From the NCBI GenBank assembly GCA_030142985.1, contig CP125320.1, forward strand, positions 439,639 to 503,638: a stretch of 64,000 nucleotides of DNA, written 5' to 3'. Shown here piece after piece: positions 63,878-64,000 of the stretch (the stretch's first letter is position 1; every line of letters begins with the position of its first letter). The position numbers and the translations under genes were made by a program. The stretch is from Candidatus Ruthturnera sp. Tsphm01. GTDB taxonomy: Bacteria > Pseudomonadota > Gammaproteobacteria > PS1 > Pseudothioglobaceae. Under the pieces are notes generated by a model. It was not told where the DNA came from. It searched no databases and saw nothing but the letters and a program-made list of their open reading frames with translations.

Positions 63878-63954
63878 TAATTTTTACCTATTATAGTTAA
63901 TTTTTACCATCTGTGTTTAGCCATTAAATTAGTTAAAAAATACCAGTCATGGTA
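63878..63954 (-). promoter_or_regulatory. nadE promoter with repeat operators
   Basis: On the minus strand TATAAT (63895-63890) lies between two direct repeats GGTAAAAATTA (63908-63898 and 63888-63878), 20 bp apart, i.e. about two helical turns. A dyad TACCA-GTCA-TGGTA at 63941-63954 contains another GGTA half-site. The -35 box is poor. The ATG is 35 bp downstream of TATAAT. Confidence 0.6.
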
Positions 63955-64000
63955 AAAACACCATAAATACTACATAAGTTATTGATTTATAATAAAAATA

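Noticed and set aside
1-64000. tRNA and rRNA genes
   Set aside because: No cloverleaf with a T-arm GTTCRA box and no 16S/23S signature was found by eye; a tRNA search program would be decisive.

Overview
The window is AT-rich DNA from a gammaproteobacterium. The gene content points to a sulfur-oxidising lineage of the SUP05 / Ca. Thioglobus / bivalve-symbiont type: exported rhodaneses, a flavin disulfide-type oxidoreductase, a TSUP (sulfite-exporter-like) permease, two secreted Asn/Gly/Trp-rich proteins of sulfur-globule character, and many decaying insertion sequences next to compact housekeeping operons. The organism name is an inference. No rRNA, tRNA or CRISPR array was seen.

Layout. 1-5.1 kb is accessory: the 3' end of a type I-secreted repeat adhesin (two 600-bp tandem repeats), IS3 and IS30 relics, and an FAD oxidoreductase gene flanked by inverted IS30 ends. 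5.2-9.3 kb holds hinT, gcvP and an exported rhodanese. 9.3-12.7 kb is an IS graveyard: relics of a DUF692/DUF2063 (MNIO, bufBC-like) pair, an IS3-family element split by a second IS3-family element, and a formyltransferase scrap. 12.8-26.9 kb is mostly housekeeping: rhodanese/Sel1/DUF3530 cluster, DUF455, rluE, ratA, smpB, HU, ndk, rlmN, ispG, dxs, trhP, a methyltransferase, grxD and a YgjP-type peptidase. At 27.1-28.6 kb an IS3 copy splits a small gene with a clean 4-bp target duplication. 28.6-39.2 kb is a long minus-strand block: purL, yebC, nadA, aspS, DUF502, map, M48 peptidase and lemA.

39.2-46.3 kb is the most unusual part. Two inverted IS5-family copies bracket a three-gene unit (TSUP permease, BFD-like [2Fe-2S] protein, TIM-barrel protein) that ends in a textbook-looking integron attC site. 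Beside it is a CcrM-like adenine methyltransferase split by an IS3 copy exactly between its catalytic part and its RAMA domain, then a long attC-like inverted-repeat array. The same layout (conserved palindromic leader, gene, attC-like hairpin, all on the minus strand) recurs at 60.9-61.8 kb around a broken DUF4145 gene. No integrase is present, so these look like integron-type cassettes away from an integrase.

46.4-60.9 kb is housekeeping again: metH, the two secreted repeat proteins, a HIT hydrolase, ssb, an MFS permease, bamD, spoT, iscX and the tolB-pal-cpoB envelope cluster, then pabB. The window ends with a glutamine-dependent NAD synthetase carrying an N-terminal phage-type helix-turn-helix domain. 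Its promoter has a TATAAT box between two direct repeats, which suggests an autoregulated enzyme.

IS3 group A is present three times (one copy interrupted), IS3 group B once plus two relics, IS5-family group C twice plus several ends, and IS30 as two relics.
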